This document shows, one piece after another, positions 55,598-64,000 of a stretch of 64,000 nt of DNA; within the stretch, counting starts at the first letter, position 1, and every line of letters begins with the position of its first letter. This stretch comes from Loktanella sp. PT4BL. GTDB lineage: Bacteria; Pseudomonadota; Alphaproteobacteria; Rhodobacterales; Rhodobacteraceae. Made by a program: the position numbers and the translations under genes. Where the stretch lies: positions 682,001 to 746,000 of the forward strand of contig NZ_QJJL01000002.1 of the NCBI RefSeq assembly GCF_003201935.1, given 5' to 3'. The notes beneath the pieces are model-generated. The model searched no databases. It saw only the letters and a list, made by a program, of their open reading frames with translations, and was not told the DNA's origin.

Positions 55598-55698
55598 CGG
55601 GTCGGACCTTTCGTAACTGTTTCACCATATGCCTCTGCCCGCCCTGCAATCAAGCCAAAGCGATTGAAGCGCGCTTCCGCCCATCATAGTGTGCGCGT

Positions 55699-56346
55699 AT
55701 GGTAGCCAATCACTTTAGCCATGTAGACACATGGGTCTTCGATCTCGATAATACGCTGTATCCACCTTCGGCTGATCTTTTCGGTCAGATGGACGCGCGT
55801 TTTGCGGCATATGTCGCGCGATTGACGGGGCACGATCAGCAGCGTGCGCTGGACCTTTGCAAGCAATACTGGAACGACTACGGCTCGACCCTGCTTGGCT
55901 TGATCGACAATCACGATGTCGATCCCCATCATTTTCTTGCGGATGTGCATAACATCGACATTTCACATCTGGAAGAAGACGGGCTGCTGGCTTCTGCGAT
56001 TGCCGCACTGCCGGGGCGGAAAATTGTCTTTACCAACGGCTCGGAAAACCATGCAAAACGTGTTCTGGCCGCCCGTGGCCTGACACGCCAGTTTGACGCC
56101 GTCTACGGCGTTGAGCATGCTGATTTCAAAGCGAAACCGGGGCAAGACGCCTTTTCCCGCGTGTTTGCAAAAGACGGGCTAGCCCCGACAAAATCCGCCA
56201 TGTTCGAGGACGAAGCCCGCAATCTGGCGGTGCCCCATGCCTTGGGAATGCGAACGGTGCACGTACACGACACGCCCCTTCCTGCCCCACATATCCACCA
56301 TCATACCGATCATCTGACGGATTTCTTGTCGCAGCTTACGCGCTAG
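55699..56346 (+). CDS. Pyrimidine 5'-nucleotidase (HAD superfamily)
   Basis: A 215-aa HAD phosphatase. Motif I is WVFDLDNTLYPP, motif II IVFTNGSENHAKRVL, and the C-terminal acidic motif reads MFEDEARNL. This matches the SDT1-like pyrimidine nucleotidase group. A His-rich tail (HIHHHTDH) is a local oddity. The next gene starts 38 bases later. Confidence 0.88.
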   Translation: MVANHFSHVDTWVFDLDNTLYPPSADLFGQMDARFAAYVARLTGHDQQRALDLCKQYWNDYGSTLLGLIDNHDVDPHHFLADVHNIDISHLEEDGLLASAIAALPGRKIVFTNGSENHAKRVLAARGLTRQFDAVYGVEHADFKAKPGQDAFSRVFAKDGLAPTKSAMFEDEARNLAVPHALGMRTVHVHDTPLPAPHIHHHTDHLTDFLSQLTR

Positions 56347-56384
56347 CCCTTTCAGGGCGCGGCCAAGCGGCCTATGTCTTTCCC

Positions 56385-57575
56385 ATGGAACGCAAAACAA
56401 CAGATATCGTGATCAGTGGTGGCGGAGTTGCAGGCCTGACCGCCGCAGCCGCCTTTGGCACCGCGGGCTTTGACGTAACGATCGTTGACCCCACGCCCCC
56501 CATAACCACAAGCGATGCCGAAGGGTCCGATCTGCGGACCACCGCATTTTTGCAGCCCGCCCAGCAGTTTCTGGAAGCCGCAGGGCTGTGGACGCGGCTG
56601 GCGCCCTTTGCTGCGCCGCTTCAGGTCATGCGGATCGTTGATATCGGGACCGACAAACATGTCTCCCGCGATTTTAATGCCGCCGAGATTTCGGACCAGC
56701 CCTTCGGCTGGAACCTGCCCAACTGGCTTTTGCGGCGCGAAATGGTTGCGCGGCTGACTGAGCTGCCAAATGTCGAGTTCCGCGCAGGTGTCGGCTTTGC
56801 CCGCATGGTGGCGCGCAGTCATGAGGCGCTGGTGACGCTCTCGGACAATACCCAGCTTTCGGCGAAACTTGTCATCGGGGCTGACGGGCGCGGATCAGCC
56901 GTGCGCGAGAGCGCCGGAATTGGCGTGAAAACAATGCGATACGGGCAAAAGGCACTGACCTTTGCCGTCACCCATGATGCACCGCACGACAATGTCTCAA
57001 CCGAAATCCATCGCTCTGGCGGGCCATACACGCTGGTGCCTTTGCCGGACCACGAGGGCAAGCCCTGCTCTGCCGTGGTCTGGATGGAAGGCGGCGCTGA
57101 AGCCAACCGTTTGCATGCCCTGCCGGAAACGGCGTTCGAGGCTGCGGCAAACGACCGCTCCGCTTATCTTTACGGGCCCCTGAAACTCGCCAGCAAGCGG
57201 ACCCTTTGGCCCATCATAAGCCAGATTGCGGATCACCTGACAGCGCCGCGCACGGCGCTTGTGGCGGAGGCTGCGCATGTGATGCCGCCGATTGGCGCGC
57301 AGGGTCTGAACATGTCCTTGCGTGATCTGTCCTGTCTGCTTGATCTCGCCGCAGCGGCACCCGACCAACTGGGCGCACCTGCGATGCTGGATACCTATGC
57401 GCGCAAACGCCATCCCGACATCAAATTGCGGGTTACAGGGATTGACGCGCTCAATCGCGCGTCAATTGCCGGAAGCCCGATGATGCAGTCCCTTCGCGCC
57501 AAAGGGATTGAGGCACTTTATGGTGTTACGCCCGTCCGGCAGACACTGATGCAGTTGGGCCTTGGCGCGCGTTAA
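56385..57575 (+). CDS. UbiH/UbiF/VisC/COQ6-family FAD hydroxylase
   Basis: A 396-aa flavoprotein. IVISGGGVAGLTAAAAFGTA is the FAD fold, KLVIGADGRGSAVRESAGI the DG motif, and VAEAAHVMPPIGAQGLNMSL the GD-type motif (Glu in place of Gly-Asp). Probably a ring hydroxylase in ubiquinone synthesis; which position it hydroxylates is not clear. It overlaps the convergent aminotransferase by 4 bases. Confidence 0.85.
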   Translation: MERKTTDIVISGGGVAGLTAAAAFGTAGFDVTIVDPTPPITTSDAEGSDLRTTAFLQPAQQFLEAAGLWTRLAPFAAPLQVMRIVDIGTDKHVSRDFNAAEISDQPFGWNLPNWLLRREMVARLTELPNVEFRAGVGFARMVARSHEALVTLSDNTQLSAKLVIGADGRGSAVRESAGIGVKTMRYGQKALTFAVTHDAPHDNVSTEIHRSGGPYTLVPLPDHEGKPCSAVVWMEGGAEANRLHALPETAFEAAANDRSAYLYGPLKLASKRTLWPIISQIADHLTAPRTALVAEAAHVMPPIGAQGLNMSLRDLSCLLDLAAAAPDQLGAPAMLDTYARKRHPDIKLRVTGIDALNRASIAGSPMMQSLRAKGIEALYGVTPVRQTLMQLGLGAR

Positions 57576-58705
57576 AGCACCTTGTCCAGCACAGGCACCA
57601 GACGCGCCAGCGTGGCGTCCACATCATAGAGCTTGTCCAGCCCGAAAAGGCCGAGGCGGAATGTGCGGAAATCGTCCGGCTCGTCACATTGCAGCGGTAC
57701 ACCAGCGGCAATTTGCATGCCTTCGGCGGCAAATTTCGACCCATTCTGGATGGCCGGATCGTCGGTATAGCTGACCACGACACCCGGCGCACCGAACCCT
57801 TCGGCGGCAACCGATCTGATCCCCTTATCGGCCAGCACCTTGCGCACAGCATCGCCCAAGGCCCATTGCGCCTCTTTGAGTTTATCAAAACCGAATTCTC
57901 GGGTTTCGAGCATTGTATCACGGAAAGCCCGCAAGCCATCGGTCGGCATTGTTGCGTGATAGGCGTGACCGCCATTCAGGTAGGCCTGCATGATGCTGTG
58001 CCATTTCTTCAGGTCGACGGTGAATGAATTGGAAGTAGTTTCCGCCATCCGTGCCTCGGCACGTGCCGACAACATCACAAGTCCCGCAGAAGGCGTGGAC
58101 GACCACCCCTTTTGCGGCGCCGAGATCAGCACATCAACGCCGGTTGCTTTCATATCCACCCAAGCACAGCCCGATGCGATACAATCGAGCACCATGAGCG
58201 CACCCACGTCATGGGCCGCATCGGCAAGGGCTTTGATATAATCATCCGGCAGGATGATCCCGGCAGAGGTTTCCACATGGGGGGCGAAAACAACATCAGG
58301 GCGCGCATCCCTGATGGCGGCTGTGACATCTTCAATCGGTGCCGGTGCAAATGGCGCGCGCGTATCATTGCCCGCCTGCCGCGCCTTCATCACTGTTGTC
58401 TTGGCCGTAAACTTGCCTGCTTCAAAGATCTGGCTCCAGCGATAGGAAAACCATCCGTTGCGGACCACAAAGGCATGGGCATCGGCACCGAACTGGCGCG
58501 CAACGGCCTCCATTGCGTAGGTGCCACCGCCCGGCACGATGGCCACGCTATCGGCATTATAGACCTCGCAGAGCATGTCCGAGATATCGGTCATCACACC
58601 TTGAAAAACCTTCGACATGTGGTTGAGTGACCGGTCGGTAAAAACCACCGAGAACTCCATCAAACCGTCCGGGTCGACCCCTGAAATTGCGTTGTCCATT
58701 GCCAT
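57572..58705 (-). CDS. Class V aminotransferase (alanine-glyoxylate/serine-glyoxylate type)
   Basis: A 377-aa PLP enzyme. VPGGGTYAMEAVARQFG precedes the cofactor site, LMVLDCIASGCAWVDM contains the conserved Asp, and LISAPQKGWSSTPSAG contains the Schiff-base Lys. The C-terminal part closes with FRTFRLGLFGLDKL. Likely transfers an amino group to or from glyoxylate or a similar keto acid. Diverges from no local partner; an Lrp gene follows upstream on the same strand. Confidence 0.87.
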   Translation of the reverse strand: MAMDNAISGVDPDGLMEFSVVFTDRSLNHMSKVFQGVMTDISDMLCEVYNADSVAIVPGGGTYAMEAVARQFGADAHAFVVRNGWFSYRWSQIFEAGKFTAKTTVMKARQAGNDTRAPFAPAPIEDVTAAIRDARPDVVFAPHVETSAGIILPDDYIKALADAAHDVGALMVLDCIASGCAWVDMKATGVDVLISAPQKGWSSTPSAGLVMLSARAEARMAETTSNSFTVDLKKWHSIMQAYLNGGHAYHATMPTDGLRAFRDTMLETREFGFDKLKEAQWALGDAVRKVLADKGIRSVAAEGFGAPGVVVSYTDDPAIQNGSKFAAEGMQIAAGVPLQCDEPDDFRTFRLGLFGLDKLYDVDATLARLVPVLDKVL

Positions 58706-58765
58706 CTCCTAGCTGCTTATCCGTATGGCTATGTGCAGAACCGGCACAAAGCAAGCGGCGCCTGC

Positions 58766-59218
58766 CTAAATTGGCCCCGGCCAGCGTTCTTCTGACAAGA
58801 GCACATTTGCTTCGACGTTACCGACACCCGGCATCGTCATGATGCGGCGCCGCAAGACACGTTCGAAATCAGCCAGATCGCGGGCCACGACGCGCAGACG
58901 GTAGTCATAGAGACCCAGCACGTGATCAACTGTCTGCACTTCGGGAATGGCCCCCACCGCGCGCTCAAAATCCTCAAGGCTCACACGCCCCTTGGTGGCC
59001 AGTTTGACGCCCAGAAATACCGTCACGCCGAACCCCAGTTTTTCGGCATCCAGCACAAGCCTGCGCCCCGCGATCACCCCCGCTTCCTGCAGGCGACGGA
59101 TCCGCCGCCACGTCGCAGGCTGGCTGAGCCCGAGCTTCTGACCCAACTGAGTTGTCGATTGATCCGCGTTTGCCGAAAGCGCGCGCAGGATGGCGAAGTC
59201 GAGCTCGTCTAGCGTCAT
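58766..59218 (-). CDS. Lrp/AsnC family regulator
   Basis: A 150-aa regulator with helix-turn-helix QSTTQLGQKLGLSQPATWRR and a C-terminal RAM domain (VQTVDHVLGLYDYRLRVVAR). Its start overlaps the stop of a second Lrp-type gene by 4 bases, so the two are cotranscribed and could form mixed oligomers. Confidence 0.92.
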   Translation of the reverse strand: MTLDELDFAILRALSANADQSTTQLGQKLGLSQPATWRRIRRLQEAGVIAGRRLVLDAEKLGFGVTVFLGVKLATKGRVSLEDFERAVGAIPEVQTVDHVLGLYDYRLRVVARDLADFERVLRRRIMTMPGVGNVEANVLLSEERWPGPI

Positions 59219-59670
59219 AGCGGCAGGCTTTCGTCAGACTTCACCGATGCGACGGTCATCAGTGCCTCGATGTCCGCGATATGCGGCAAGGTCAGGACCT
59301 CTTCGCGGTAAATACGCTGATAATCAGACAGATCCTTTGCTATCAACGAAAGGCGTACATCAACACGCCCCAGAAAGGTCTGGATTTCGATCACTTCCGG
59401 CACCGCCCGTGCGGCCGAAATAAACTCGTCAAAGGCGCGCGCTACCGTCTTGTCCAGTGTAATACGCAAACTGACCGAGACAGCATAACCTAATGCTGGC
59501 CAATGAATGATGGCATGGCTCCCCTGAATAATCCGGTCTTCACGCAAACGGTCCACGCGTCGCATCGCGCGTGCGGGTGTCAGCCCCGTTGCCTCGGCCA
59601 GTTCCGGCATCGCGGTCGCGGGTTCTGCCTGCAAAAGGCGCAAAATGCGGCGATCAGTATCATCAAGCAT
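59215..59670 (-). CDS. Lrp/AsnC family regulator
   Basis: A 151-aa regulator. LDDTDRRILRLLQAEPATAM and the helix-turn-helix LAEATGLTPARAMRRVDRL are at the N-terminus, and the RAM domain follows (VIEIQTFLGRVDVRLSLIAK). The start at 59670 is the natural family N-terminus; the open frame reaches 59706. It diverges from ilvC with a 130-base gap and is a reasonable candidate to control it. Confidence 0.9.
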   Translation of the reverse strand: MLDDTDRRILRLLQAEPATAMPELAEATGLTPARAMRRVDRLREDRIIQGSHAIIHWPALGYAVSVSLRITLDKTVARAFDEFISAARAVPEVIEIQTFLGRVDVRLSLIAKDLSDYQRIYREEVLTLPHIADIEALMTVASVKSDESLPL

Positions 59671-59788
59671 AGAAATCACGTTATTTGAATAGAATACGCA
59701 TAACAATCATCATCTTGCCAAAAATACTCAAGGAACAACACTATTTTCAGGCGGGAGATACGTTATACCCACCCCAGAAACCACATAA

Positions 59789-60823
<1,035 letters not shown>

Positions 60824-60830
60824 TCGACAT

Positions 60831-60856
60831 GTAAGGTGGATCATGATCCACCTTAC
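60831..60856. repeat. Perfect 26-bp palindrome after ilvC
   Basis: GTAAGGTGGATCA is followed directly by its reverse complement TGATCCACCTTAC with no spacer. It begins 7 bases after the ilvC stop and precedes the intrinsic terminator. Confidence 0.85.
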
Positions 60857-60861
60857 GCACC

Positions 60862-60890
60862 GAAAGGCCCGGGCACTGTCCGGGCCTTTT
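60862..60890 (+). terminator. Rho-independent terminator after ilvC
   Basis: GGCCCGG and CCGGGCC pair around a 7-base loop, preceded by AAA and followed by TTTT. It lies 42 bases after the ilvC stop and just before the EamA gene. Confidence 0.85.
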
Positions 60891-60909
60891 GTCTTGAAAA
60901 GGCCCCACC

Positions 60910-61809
60910 ATGACCGCGCAACCCACACCAGCCAACTGGCTTTCCATCGCCCTTCTCGGATTGATCTGGGGCGCGACCTTCATGGTCGTTGCCATCGCGC
61001 TGGAAGGTTACGGCCCGCTGACCGTGGCCTGTGCCCGTACAACAGTCGGGGCGATTGCACTGCTGTTATTGATGCGAGTGTTGAACCGTCCTTTGCCGGT
61101 CTTTACTCCTGTGATGACCCGCTATCTGGTGGTCATTGGCCTGATGAACACCGCACTGCCCTTTGCCCTGCTCAGCTGGGGGCAGCAGTATGTGCCTTCC
61201 GCCTTTGCCGGTATCTCCATGGCCGCGCTGCCGCTCTTTGTGCTGCCGCTGGCGCATCTTTTCACCGACGAAAAGATGAGCCTGCGCAATACACTTGGCG
61301 TGATCATGGGCTTTATCGGGGCGACCGTCCTGATTGGCCCTGGCGTTCTGCGTATCGGCACAGGGTGGGAACCGCTGGGGCAAATCGCATGCGTCGCAGC
61401 CTCGGTATCCTATGCGGTGTCCAGTATCATGACCCGTCGCTGCCCGCCGATTGATCCGATCACAATGGCCGCACTCTTGCTGACGGTGGGTTCGGTCGCC
61501 TTGATCCCTGCGATGCTGCTCATCGAAGGGGTCCCCGCGATCGGGGACATGCGTCCGACCATTGCGATTATTTTCCTCGGCTTCATCCCGACAGCATTGG
61601 CGGCCCTGATCCGCGTAGCAACGATCCGATCAGCGGGCGCGATTTTCATGACACTGGTGAACTATCAGGTGCCACTCTGGTCGATGTTCTTTGGCGCAAT
61701 CGTGCTCAGCGAGGTGCTGCCGCTGCGGTTCTTCGTGGCACTGGGGCTGATCCTCTTTGGCCTTGCCATCAGCCAGTGGAGCAATCTGCGCAAGCTGCTG
61801 TTGCGCTAG
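60910..61809 (+). CDS. EamA family transporter (DMT superfamily)
   Basis: A 299-aa membrane protein with ten hydrophobic segments in two EamA repeats: [20 protein letters not shown] at the start and a second half from [17 protein letters not shown]. Probably a metabolite exporter; the substrate is unknown. Convergent with glmM, overlapping by 4 bases. Confidence 0.9.
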   Translation: MTAQPTPANWLSIALLGLIWGATFMVVAIALEGYGPLTVACARTTVGAIALLLLMRVLNRPLPVFTPVMTRYLVVIGLMNTALPFALLSWGQQYVPSAFAGISMAALPLFVLPLAHLFTDEKMSLRNTLGVIMGFIGATVLIGPGVLRIGTGWEPLGQIACVAASVSYAVSSIMTRRCPPIDPITMAALLLTVGSVALIPAMLLIEGVPAIGDMRPTIAIIFLGFIPTALAALIRVATIRSAGAIFMTLVNYQVPLWSMFFGAIVLSEVLPLRFFVALGLILFGLAISQWSNLRKLLLR

Positions 61810-63149
61810 ACCGCAGCCTCGACCTCGGCCACGATCCCTTCCACGACCTGCGCCAAGAGCGCATCATCCTCGCATTCCGCCATCACACGGATGAGTGGTT
61901 CGGTGCCCGACTTGCGGATCAACAACCGTCCTTTGCCTTGCAGCTTGGCCTCCGCATCGGCAATGGATTTCTGGACCATCTCTGCGCCCAGCGGGTCCTG
62001 GCCCGCCGCAAAGCGCACGTTCTTGAGCATCTGGGGCACAGTTTCAAAGCTCTTGGTCAGCGCGCTGGCAGGCAGTCCGGTTTCGATCATGGCGGCCAGA
62101 AATTGCAGGCCCGCCAGAAGACCATCACCGGTCGTTGCGTAATCGGTCATCACAATATGGCCGGATTGTTCGCCGCCAAGGTTCCAGCCATGCGCGCGCA
62201 TCGCCTCAACCACATAGCGGTCACCGACAGCTGTGCGCTCAAGGCGCAAACCGCGCCCGTCCAGATACCGCTCAAGCCCGAGATTGGACATCACGGTTGC
62301 AACCAGAGTACCACCGTTCAGCCGCTCTTGATCCGCCCAGCGGCCCGCCATCAGCGCCATCAGCTGATCACCATCGGCGACCTCGCCGTTCTCATCCAGG
62401 ATCATCACGCGGTCCGCATCGCCATCAAGGCAAATACCCACATGCGCGCCCTCGGCCACCACTTTTGCCGCAGCAGCAGCCGTGTTTGTCGAGCCGCAGC
62501 CTTCGTTGATGTTAAAACCATCAGGTGACACACCCATAGGGATCACCGTTGCGCCAAGTTCCCACAATACCTCGGGGGCGACGCGGTAGGCGGCACCATT
62601 CGCGCAGTCAATCACCACCTTCAGACCATCAAGCCGCATACCTGACGGAAATGTCGACTTGATCCGCTCGGCATAGCGGAAACGGCCATCGTCGATACGC
62701 TTGGCGCGCCCGATATTCTGCGCCTGCGCCGGTTCGATGGTCCCGCTGATAATCGCTTCAATCTCGGCTTCTGCCTCATCCGAGAGCTTGAAACCGTCAG
62801 GGCCAAAGAATTTGATCCCGTTGTCATGGTGCGGGTTGTGGCTGGCGGAAATCATGATGCCCAGATCGGCGCGCATAGACGTTGTCAAAAGGCCAACAGC
62901 CGGCGTCGGCACAGGCCCCAAGAGCAGTACGTTCATGCCCGTGCTGGTCAGACCGGCGGTCAACGCGTTTTCAAACATATAACCGGACAAACGCGTGTCT
63001 TTGCCAATCACCACGCGGTGCCCGTTGGACCCGTCATTGCGAAAATAGCGCCCTGCAGCGGCACCGATCTTGAGCGCCATTTCTGCGGTCATGGGAAAGG
63101 TATTTGCCTTGCCGCGCACACCGTCGGTGCCAAAGAGTTTCCGTGTCAT
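61806..63149 (-). CDS. glmM: Phosphoglucosamine mutase
   Basis: A 447-aa enzyme converting glucosamine-6-phosphate to glucosamine-1-phosphate for cell wall synthesis. [20 protein letters not shown] opens it, [18 protein letters not shown] holds the active-site Ser, [10 protein letters not shown] the magnesium loop and [16 protein letters not shown] the phosphate-binding end. The start at 63149 gives an ATGA overlap with folP. Confidence 0.97.
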   Translation of the reverse strand: MTRKLFGTDGVRGKANTFPMTAEMALKIGAAAGRYFRNDGSNGHRVVIGKDTRLSGYMFENALTAGLTSTGMNVLLLGPVPTPAVGLLTTSMRADLGIMISASHNPHHDNGIKFFGPDGFKLSDEAEAEIEAIISGTIEPAQAQNIGRAKRIDDGRFRYAERIKSTFPSGMRLDGLKVVIDCANGAAYRVAPEVLWELGATVIPMGVSPDGFNINEGCGSTNTAAAAAKVVAEGAHVGICLDGDADRVMILDENGEVADGDQLMALMAGRWADQERLNGGTLVATVMSNLGLERYLDGRGLRLERTAVGDRYVVEAMRAHGWNLGGEQSGHIVMTDYATTGDGLLAGLQFLAAMIETGLPASALTKSFETVPQMLKNVRFAAGQDPLGAEMVQKSIADAEAKLQGKGRLLIRKSGTEPLIRVMAECEDDALLAQVVEGIVAEVEAAV

Positions 63150-64000
63150 GTCATTGCCGCCCCGCCAATTGCCCATTCCAAGTCTAGTGCTTGCTTTGTT
63201 GCGAAGATATCGTGAACGCGCAAGATTTGCACGCCCCGCCTTGCGGCAAAAAGAGCGACTGCCACAGATCCGCTCACGCGGTCCGATGCGTCCTTGCCGC
63301 CGCCGATTGTTCCGATAAACCGCTTGCGCGACGCGCCCAGCAGCACCGGACAGCCAAGCGCGTGGAAAAGTGCGATACCGCGCAAGAGGGTCAGGTTGTG
63401 TTCAAGCGTTTTGCCAAACCCGATCCCGGGGTCCACGACGATCTGGTCACGCGCAATCCCTGCGGCCACAGCGGCCTCAACCCGCGCGCTGAGGAAGTCA
63501 TAAACATCGAGCAGCACATCATCATAGGTGGGATCGTTCTGCATCGTCTCGGGCGACCCTTTGGCATGCATGACACAAACCGGAACTCTGGCTTCGGCGG
63601 CGACCTCGGCCAGTTTCGGATCAAAGGTAAAGGCCGCCACATCATTGATCAGGGTCGCGCCCGCCTCAACTGCCGCCAATCCCACGTCGGATTTGCGCGT
63701 ATCAATCGAGATCGGCACATTGCTCTGCGCGCGAATGGCTGCAATCACAGGGGCTGTCCGCCCGATTTCCTCGGCAATCTGCACCTCGGCCGCACCGGGA
63801 CGTGTGCTTTCTCCGCCCACATCGATGATCTCGGCGCCCTCTTCTTGCATGGCCAGCGCATGTGCCAGCGCAAGGTCGGGCGCATCAAACTGTCCGCCAT
63901 CGGAGAAGCTATCGGGCGTGACATTCAAAATACCCATGATACGCGGGCCAGTCATCGCCATACCCGCGACAGGCGTGCGCGCGCGTGTCAGGTTTTCCAG
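63146..64000 (-). CDS. folP: Dihydropteroate synthase (5' end outside window)
   Basis: A folate-synthesis TIM-barrel enzyme. [36 protein letters not shown] and [15 protein letters not shown] are all standard. An ATG at 63961 could serve as a start, but the frame stays open to base 64000 ([13 protein letters not shown] before MAM). FolP proteins of this group often carry such an N-terminal extension, so the real start is probably beyond the window. It is coupled to glmM. Confidence 0.94.
   Translation of the reverse strand: MENLTRARTPVAGMAMTGPRIMGILNVTPDSFSDGGQFDAPDLALAHALAMQEEGAEIIDVGGESTRPGAAEVQIAEEIGRTAPVIAAIRAQSNVPISIDTRKSDVGLAAVEAGATLINDVAAFTFDPKLAEVAAEARVPVCVMHAKGSPETMQNDPTYDDVLLDVYDFLSARVEAAVAAGIARDQIVVDPGIGFGKTLEHNLTLLRGIALFHALGCPVLLGASRKRFIGTIGGGKDASDRVSGSVAVALFAARRGVQILRVHDIFATKQALDLEWAIGGAAMT

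Overview
The window looks like a chromosomal segment of a marine Roseobacter-group alphaproteobacterium (Rhodobacterales). The support is a GC-rich, tightly packed gene layout, two TRAP transporters, a pca/pob aromatic cluster headed by a PcaQ-type regulator, a half-size xylose ABC ATPase, DUF3422 and DUF2244 proteins, and an aa3-type oxidase subunit I. No insertion sequence, phage gene, CRISPR array or rRNA was seen. One tRNA (Leu, anticodon GAG) is present. Both ends cut through genes: a feruloyl-CoA synthase at the left and folP at the right.

Left third (1-17 kb): lignin-type aromatic catabolism. A feruloyl-CoA synthase, a TRAP transporter, an enoyl-CoA hydratase, a TIM-barrel amidohydrolase, a cytochrome P450, an acyl-CoA dehydrogenase and a flavin monooxygenase lie next to pcaQ and a pobA-pcaC-pcaH-pcaG-BKACE-pcaD-pcaB operon. 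Hydroxycinnamates would be activated and shortened. 4-Hydroxybenzoate goes to protocatechuate by PobA, then to beta-ketoadipate by PcaHG, PcaB, PcaC and PcaD. A beta-keto acid cleavage enzyme sits where pcaIJ/pcaF might be expected. A frameshifted heme-type membrane protein, a metallo-hydrolase and a small secreted protein follow.

19-27 kb: an oxidoreductase and GntR regulator diverge from a coupled operon of a luciferase-like monooxygenase, an aldo-keto reductase, a flavin reductase and a second TRAP transporter. The substrate is unknown.

27-31.4 kb is the most unusual part. A short minus-strand operon encodes a Tat-exported Ser/Pro-repeat protein, a protein joining an HprK-like kinase domain to a PqqD-like peptide-binding domain, and a PepSY membrane protein. 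Beside it are a Sel1-repeat secreted protein and a diheme MauG/CcpA-type peroxidase whose 5' ends overlap across an 11-bp tandem repeat. I read this as a candidate uncharacterised peptide-modification or export system.

31.4-45 kb: glycerate kinase, two unknown genes (one GNAT-like, one membrane), then xylA-xylB-xylG-xylH-xylF, divergent from a ROK regulator that is coupled to an exported CRTAC1-type FG-GAP/ASPIC protein. A second diheme peroxidase faces that gene. The two peroxidase genes carry nearly the same noncoding element just after their stop codons.

45-64 kb: mostly core genes: DUF3422, RluE-type pseudouridine synthase, VOC protein, tRNA-Leu, lipB, YbdK-type ligase, ctaD, DUF2244, YqeY, carA, an FCD regulator, pyrimidine nucleotidase, a UbiH-family hydroxylase, a class V aminotransferase, two Lrp regulators, ilvC, an EamA transporter, glmM and partial folP.
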